This document shows positions 60,701 to 64,000 of a stretch of 64,000 bases of DNA, piece by piece. Each line of letters begins with the position of its first letter. The stretch's first letter is position 1. This DNA comes from Halopiger aswanensis (GTDB lineage: Archaea; Halobacteriota; Halobacteria; Halobacteriales; Natrialbaceae): assembly GCF_003610195.1 (NCBI RefSeq), contig NZ_RAPO01000004.1:1-64000 (forward strand). Reading direction: 5' to 3'. The translations under genes were made by a program, and so were the position numbers. The notes beneath the pieces were generated by a model, which worked only from the letters and a program-made list of their open reading frames with translations, ran no database searches and was not told the DNA's origin.

Positions 60701-60890
60701 ACGTTCGATAGAGGAAATGTAGTGATCATCGAGGTTTATCGCCGGTCGGGAATCCATGAACCCCTCGTGAAAGATACGGAGCGCGTATTTAGCGCACAAT
60801 CACGCGTTGACTTCTCAAAAGAGAGTGCTCAGGTTCGGGATTGATACTAGCTTCTTAACATTCTTGATGCTGCTAGTGAAATTACCATTT

Positions 60891-61481
60891 ATGCGCCGTC
60901 GCGCATTCCTCGCGTCCGCCCTGACCGCCGCCTCCACCACCGCTGCGGGGTGTAGTGCTGTCGACTCGCGAACCGAACACACGGACCCGACAGTAAAAAC
61001 CGACGACAATCCCCGGGATGATGGGAAATATCTCGAATTTCGCAAAGACGGCACTGACCTCGCTACCGTGGGCGTTGATCCCAGGTTTGCCCCCTTGCCG
61101 AACCATTTCCACACGTCGATTTCGCACCCTGAGGATACCGAACTGCAGTCGCTCACACAGCGGTTTGTGGCACTGGGCGGTGACGGCACCCCGCCACAGC
61201 TTTCGCTCCAAGGTCCGTTTATGGGCGACCACGAACCCCATCCGTCCGTATCACTGTTCCGAGAGGGGACGGCTGCAGTCGTCGAAGTCCACCGGTTCGG
61301 CGAGATCGCCAACGAGACCGTATTCATTGACCTCCCCGTCACCCGATGGCCGGAGTCGGCCCGACGAGTCGTCGTCGAAAGCACCGTCAAACTCGTCAAG
61401 CCGGGGCTACCCGACCGAACACACGTCCTCGACGGACAACTCGAATTCGAGGTTCCCGCTGAGACCGAAGCCGGTGAATGA
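60891..61481 (+). CDS. Lipoprotein of unknown function, passenger inside the IS element
   Basis: Protein of 196 aa from the ATG at 60891. The N-terminus has an RRR pair, a hydrophobic stretch and a lipobox (MRRRAFLASALTAA then TTAAGCSAV), so it is probably exported and lipid-anchored. The mature part is a beta-rich domain (KYLEFRKDGTDLATVGVDPR, SVSLFREGTAAVVEVHRFGE, LDGQLEFEVPAE). No family is recognised. Codon use is like that of normal genes and the frame is intact while the transposase beside it is broken, which suggests selection on this gene. A TATA-like cttcttaaca lies about 40 bases upstream. Confidence 0.6.
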   Translation: MRRRAFLASALTAASTTAAGCSAVDSRTEHTDPTVKTDDNPRDDGKYLEFRKDGTDLATVGVDPRFAPLPNHFHTSISHPEDTELQSLTQRFVALGGDGTPPQLSLQGPFMGDHEPHPSVSLFREGTAAVVEVHRFGEIANETVFIDLPVTRWPESARRVVVESTVKLVKPGLPDRTHVLDGQLEFEVPAETEAGE

Positions 61482-61557
61482 ACCGCTCAACACGCACATC
61501 TACCTAACGGTTGTTTCAGCGACGATGATGTCGAACGCATAGGATTTCAATAGACCC

Positions 61558-61565
61558 GCCTAATT
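61558..61565 (+). repeat. Right target-site duplication of the IS5/ISH1-type element
   Basis: Exact second copy of gcctaatt, directly outside the right inverted repeat. It shows that the whole span from 59828 to 61557 was bounded by one insertion event, or that additional DNA entered the element after insertion. Confidence 0.78.
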
Positions 61566-61765
61566 GCATACTAGCGATAGAATCGGATCGAAGACAGCGT
61601 TGCGAGACGGGGTAAAACACTCGCGGAATGGTGCCTCTGACACGGGGAGGGGATGGGGTGTGGGGAAGACCGTAGCCACCGAGTGGGTCCCCGCGAGTGT
61701 ACCAAGATGTAGAATATCCGTTCGGAAGAGACGACGGCCAAATAGTATTGGACCGACCTGTTGAA

Positions 61766-62380
61766 TCATGCTGAACGACGATCGTACGATGGTTCGAGAA
61801 AAGGAACATCTACGTCGTGCCCAGCGGCATGCGCGTTTAGTTTCGCTGCAGCAGGTGACTCACGCACCGCAGTGGCGTCGTACCCCGCACCGTCGAAGGC
61901 CTCTGTGATCCAGCGTTTGCCTCGGAGTTGGAATTTCTGGTGGTACTCCTCTGCTACGTGAAAGTCCTCGAGCGGTTCGAGCCGCGTCTCGATCTCTTCT
62001 CGATCGAGTTCGGCGTTAGCCAGATACGTTTGTAGTTGATCCCGTTGATCGGCCGTCTCGGTAAAGACGATATGCTGGTACTGGCGTTTCTTTGGCTGTT
62101 TGTACGGATGGTGTTCGGCGAACGCCCACTCGAGGAGGTCGCCGAACGACAGCTGATCGGGATCGTACTTGAGTTGGACGACTTCGGTGTGGTCGCCCAT
62201 AGCGTCGTAGGATGGCTCGGGTGTCGTCCCGCCGGCGTAGCCGACTCGCGTTCGAACGACGCCGTCCAGTGCGCCGGCTGCTGCGTCAGGTCCCCAGAAA
62301 CAACCGAGCCCGAACGTCGCTGTTTCGGTGGTATCCGGCGCTTTCGCATCGAATGCTTCGATAACTGTTGGTGTGAGCAT
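61766..62380 (-). CDS. msrA: Peptide-methionine (S)-S-oxide reductase
   Basis: Repair enzyme of 204 aa that reduces methionine S-sulfoxide in oxidised proteins. The catalytic Cys is in FGLGCFWGPDAAAG (about residue 27). Further family motifs are GYAGGTTPEPSYDAMGDHTE (about 48-67), the FAEHHPYKQPKKRQYQHIVF region (about 86-106) and AEEYHQKFQLRGK (about 144-156). It starts at the ATG at 62380. It may help against oxidative stress together with katG. Separately transcribed. Confidence 0.9.
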   Translation of the reverse strand: MLTPTVIEAFDAKAPDTTETATFGLGCFWGPDAAAGALDGVVRTRVGYAGGTTPEPSYDAMGDHTEVVQLKYDPDQLSFGDLLEWAFAEHHPYKQPKKRQYQHIVFTETADQRDQLQTYLANAELDREEIETRLEPLEDFHVAEEYHQKFQLRGKRWITEAFDGAGYDATAVRESPAAAKLNAHAAGHDVDVPFLEPSYDRRSA

Positions 62381-62554
62381 GGCAGTAGCGGGGTGACCGT
62401 GTTCGGTATCGTCGTTCCGGTCTGTACGTAGTTAACCCTGTCTCCGCCGCCCGTCGTAGCGCGCTCGAGGGGTGCGAGTCGCTCGACGTTTTGTTCTGTA
62501 CATCGGACTCGTAGTCCATCTACACTGGCAATTCGGTGCACCCCGTCTGCTGAG

Positions 62555-63103
62555 TTACTGAATTTCGTAGGTGAGTTGTACAAAAACGTCGCCGTGTTTC
62601 TGGACGTCGACCAGTTTCAGGGACGGGCTGGTGATCCTGCGCGGCAGCAGTGGGGCACCCGAACCGAGTGTGACGGGCGCAACGCTGAGGATGATTTCGT
62701 CGAGCAGTCCGTGATCGTGGAACTGCCCGACGAGGTCACCCCCACCGACTAGCCATATGTTCTCACCGTCTACGGCATCGACCATCTCAGCATGGACGGG
62801 CGCAACGTCCCCCTGTACGAAGCGGATGTCCGCACCGTCGACCACCGGTAAGTCCCGAGTGCTGAATATCCAGGCCGGGATGTCGTACGGCCACTTTTCG
62901 GGGTCCTCGAGGAGGGTCTCGTGCTCAAGCAGCCACTCGTAGGTCGTCGACCCCATGGCAACAGCACCGACCTGATCGATGAACTGCCGGTAGTTGTCCT
63001 GGACACCCTCGATCTCGCCGAACTGGAAGAGCCAGTCCAGTGACTGGTCTTGGTCAGCGAGATACCCGTCGAGACTCGTGGCCGTGTAATAGTGGGTCTT
63101 CAT
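62555..63103 (-). CDS. Dihydrofolate reductase family protein (RibD C-terminal-like)
   Basis: NADPH-dependent reductase fold, 182 aa from the ATG at 63103. Features: ATSLDGYLADQDQSLDWLF (about residues 8-26), AVAMGSTTYEWLLEH (about 47-61), a PAWIFSTRDLP strand, NIWLVGGGDLVGQFHDHGLL (about 116-135) and LSVAPVTLGSGAPLLP (about 141-156). These are standard in the DHFR-like/RibD-C family of unknown-substrate reductases. It is unlikely to be the housekeeping dihydrofolate reductase, because key residues differ. A GTG lies in frame at 63115. Confidence 0.82.
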   Translation of the reverse strand: MKTHYYTATSLDGYLADQDQSLDWLFQFGEIEGVQDNYRQFIDQVGAVAMGSTTYEWLLEHETLLEDPEKWPYDIPAWIFSTRDLPVVDGADIRFVQGDVAPVHAEMVDAVDGENIWLVGGGDLVGQFHDHGLLDEIILSVAPVTLGSGAPLLPRRITSPSLKLVDVQKHGDVFVQLTYEIQ

Positions 63104-63248
63104 CCGTCCAACCACTACTTTAGACGGCTTCTGAGGGTATAACGGTACTCACAACGAATTGGAACCTTGGAACTTCGACGGGGCAGGCTTCGATCAAGCT
63201 ACCAGTCAAACTTGCAATTCTCTTCAGCCTTCAACGGAGCCGTCGACC

Positions 63249-64000
63249 CTACTGGCGTTCGAACGTCTGCCGGACAGCCTCGTGTTCATCGAAGGCCGAC
63301 AGCGCCAACCCGAGTTTGATTCGTGCCTTCCACGGGGGAAGCTCACCGGCCGGAATCGTCCCGTGATCACGGAGCGTTTGGCTGCCACCGGGTCCACCGT
63401 ATCGCGCACCGACAGCGCCGTCGTAACAGCGCGTCGCGACGACGACCGGAATTCCGTCAGCAACCGCATCGGCGACGGCATCGCCGAGTTCGGGGGTCGT
63501 GTTCCCGATGCCGCTCGCAGCCAGGACGATCCCGTCGACGCCGTCGGCGACGGCACGCTCGAGTTGTCGACCATCGACACCCAAGCCGCTGGTGACCACC
63601 TCGACTCGGGCCGTCGTCTCGAGAGCGGGGATCGAGACTGACTCGCTGCGGGGCTCGCGGCGGAGCGCCAGCCCGTCGGCCGTGATCTCTGCGACCGGTC
63701 CCGCATCGGGTGACGCGTAGGCTTCCGGACGTCCCGCCCGTGCTTTCGTCACCCATCTAGCTGCGTGGACGAGATTTCCAAACGCGATGTAGACGCCATC
63801 TCCGAAGCGGTCGTCACCCGCGACGCGAACCGCCTGCAGCAGATTCGCTGGGCCGTCCGCACCCGGACGATCCGCGGGTCGTTGCGCCCCAGTGAATACG
63901 ACCGGTATCTCGGCGTCAACGACGAGGTCGAGGTAGTACGCCGACTCCTCCATCGTATCGGTGCCGTGAGTGATGACGACGCCGTCGACTCCGTCGTCCG
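63249..64000 (-). CDS. L-asparaginase, N-terminus outside the window
   Basis: C-terminal 250 residues of an asparaginase hydrolysing L-asparagine to aspartate and ammonia. At the window edge the frame reads GVDGVVITHGTDTMEESAYY, containing the second catalytic Thr/Asp motif (HGTDT). Next come VVFTGAQRPADRPGADGPAN (with the active-site Lys replaced in motif context as usual for this subgroup), GVYIAFGNLVHAARWVTKAR, and the C-terminal domain with DGIVLAASGIGNTTPELGDA and ATRCYDGAVGARYGG. The first Thr motif would lie beyond position 64000. It is a type I/II bacterial-type enzyme. Confidence 0.87.
   Translation of the reverse strand, partial: DDGVDGVVITHGTDTMEESAYYLDLVVDAEIPVVFTGAQRPADRPGADGPANLLQAVRVAGDDRFGDGVYIAFGNLVHAARWVTKARAGRPEAYASPDAGPVAEITADGLALRREPRSESVSIPALETTARVEVVTSGLGVDGRQLERAVADGVDGIVLAASGIGNTTPELGDAVADAVADGIPVVVATRCYDGAVGARYGGPGGSQTLRDHGTIPAGELPPWKARIKLGLALSAFDEHEAVRQTFERQ

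Larger units (their letters stand above)
59828..61557 (+). mobile_element. IS5-family (ISH1-group-like) element carrying a passenger gene
   Basis: Element of 1730 bp. Left end ggctctgttgaaatcc (59828-59843) and right end ggatttcaatagaccc (61542-61557) are inverted repeats matching at 14 of 16 positions, and the exact 8-base duplication gcctaatt flanks both. Inside are a broken transposase gene (59880-60700) and a Tat lipoprotein gene (60891-61481). Ordinary elements of this kind end shortly after the transposase; here, near 60830-60842 the sequence reads like the beginning of that usual right end (caggttcgggatt) and then departs into the passenger segment. The element is probably immobile by itself. 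Confidence 0.72.

Overview
The window comes from a halophilic archaeon (class Halobacteria), most likely a plasmid, megaplasmid or secondary chromosome. Evidence for the host: high GC, an acidic proteome rich in Asp and Glu, twin-arginine (Tat) lipoprotein signals, leaderless-type TATA promoters, a Bat-type HTH regulator, a halobacterial transducer and a remnant of the archaeal transcription factor TFB. Evidence for a secondary replicon: a ParA/partner partition operon beside 9-bp repeats, an intact integrase, a second integrase in pieces, insertion-sequence (IS) DNA, and many broken genes. No replication-initiation gene is visible.

Layout. 0.3-5.1 kb: five-gene urea/short-chain-amide-type ABC transporter (urtABCDE-like), with no urease in the window. 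5.3-6.3 kb: small membrane proteins and a lipoprotein. 6.5-7.6 kb: tyrosine recombinase. 8.0-10.7 kb: Gfo/Idh/MocA oxidoreductase and a luciferase-like monooxygenase, followed by a decayed partial copy of the latter joined to an IclR remnant. 12.7-28.6 kb: plant-glycan block with two GH2 enzymes, a Tat-exported beta-helix protein, a chemotaxis transducer, a DUF2264 protein, a CBM9-like protein and L-rhamnose mutarotase. Between these lie remnants of hydroxypyruvate isomerase, a sugar-acid dehydratase, a rhamnosidase and an SGNH hydrolase. 28.9-29.8 kb: Bat-type regulator divergent from lacZ, and a mini zinc protein.

30.2-36.4 kb: two convergent gene sets, a PHP phosphoesterase plus inositol-monophosphatase-like gene on + and an energy-coupling-factor (ECF)-type transporter plus a second inositol-monophosphatase gene on -. 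Together they look like an undescribed uptake system for a phosphorylated or sulfated compound. 36.5-40.0 kb: XdhC remnant, LEA14-like membrane protein, small proteins, a TnpB-element-type hairpin and a broken nucleotidyltransferase. 40.3-42.5 kb: katG. 42.5-43.9 kb: fragments of an integrase, a DUF1214 protein and TFB. 44.1-46.0 kb: partition operon and repeats. 46.5-53.2 kb: dipeptide/oligosaccharide-type ABC transporter with its two ATPases fused, divergent from a GH95 fucosidase (53.3-55.7) and followed by a GH42 beta-galactosidase (56.1-58.1). 58.3-64 kb: SfsA, an IS5/ISH1-type element enclosing a passenger lipoprotein gene, MsrA, a DHFR-like reductase and a truncated L-asparaginase.

Working together (inference): the exported and cytoplasmic glycosidases (GH2 x2, GH95, GH42), the beta-helix, DUF2264 and CBM9 proteins and rhamnose mutarotase fit use of a fucosylated, galactosylated and rhamnose-containing plant polymer such as rhamnogalacturonan, arabinogalactan or xyloglucan. 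The Dpp-type transporter beside GH95/GH42 is the obvious candidate importer. Several downstream sugar-catabolic genes survive only as fragments, so this replicon appears to be losing or shuffling part of the pathway.
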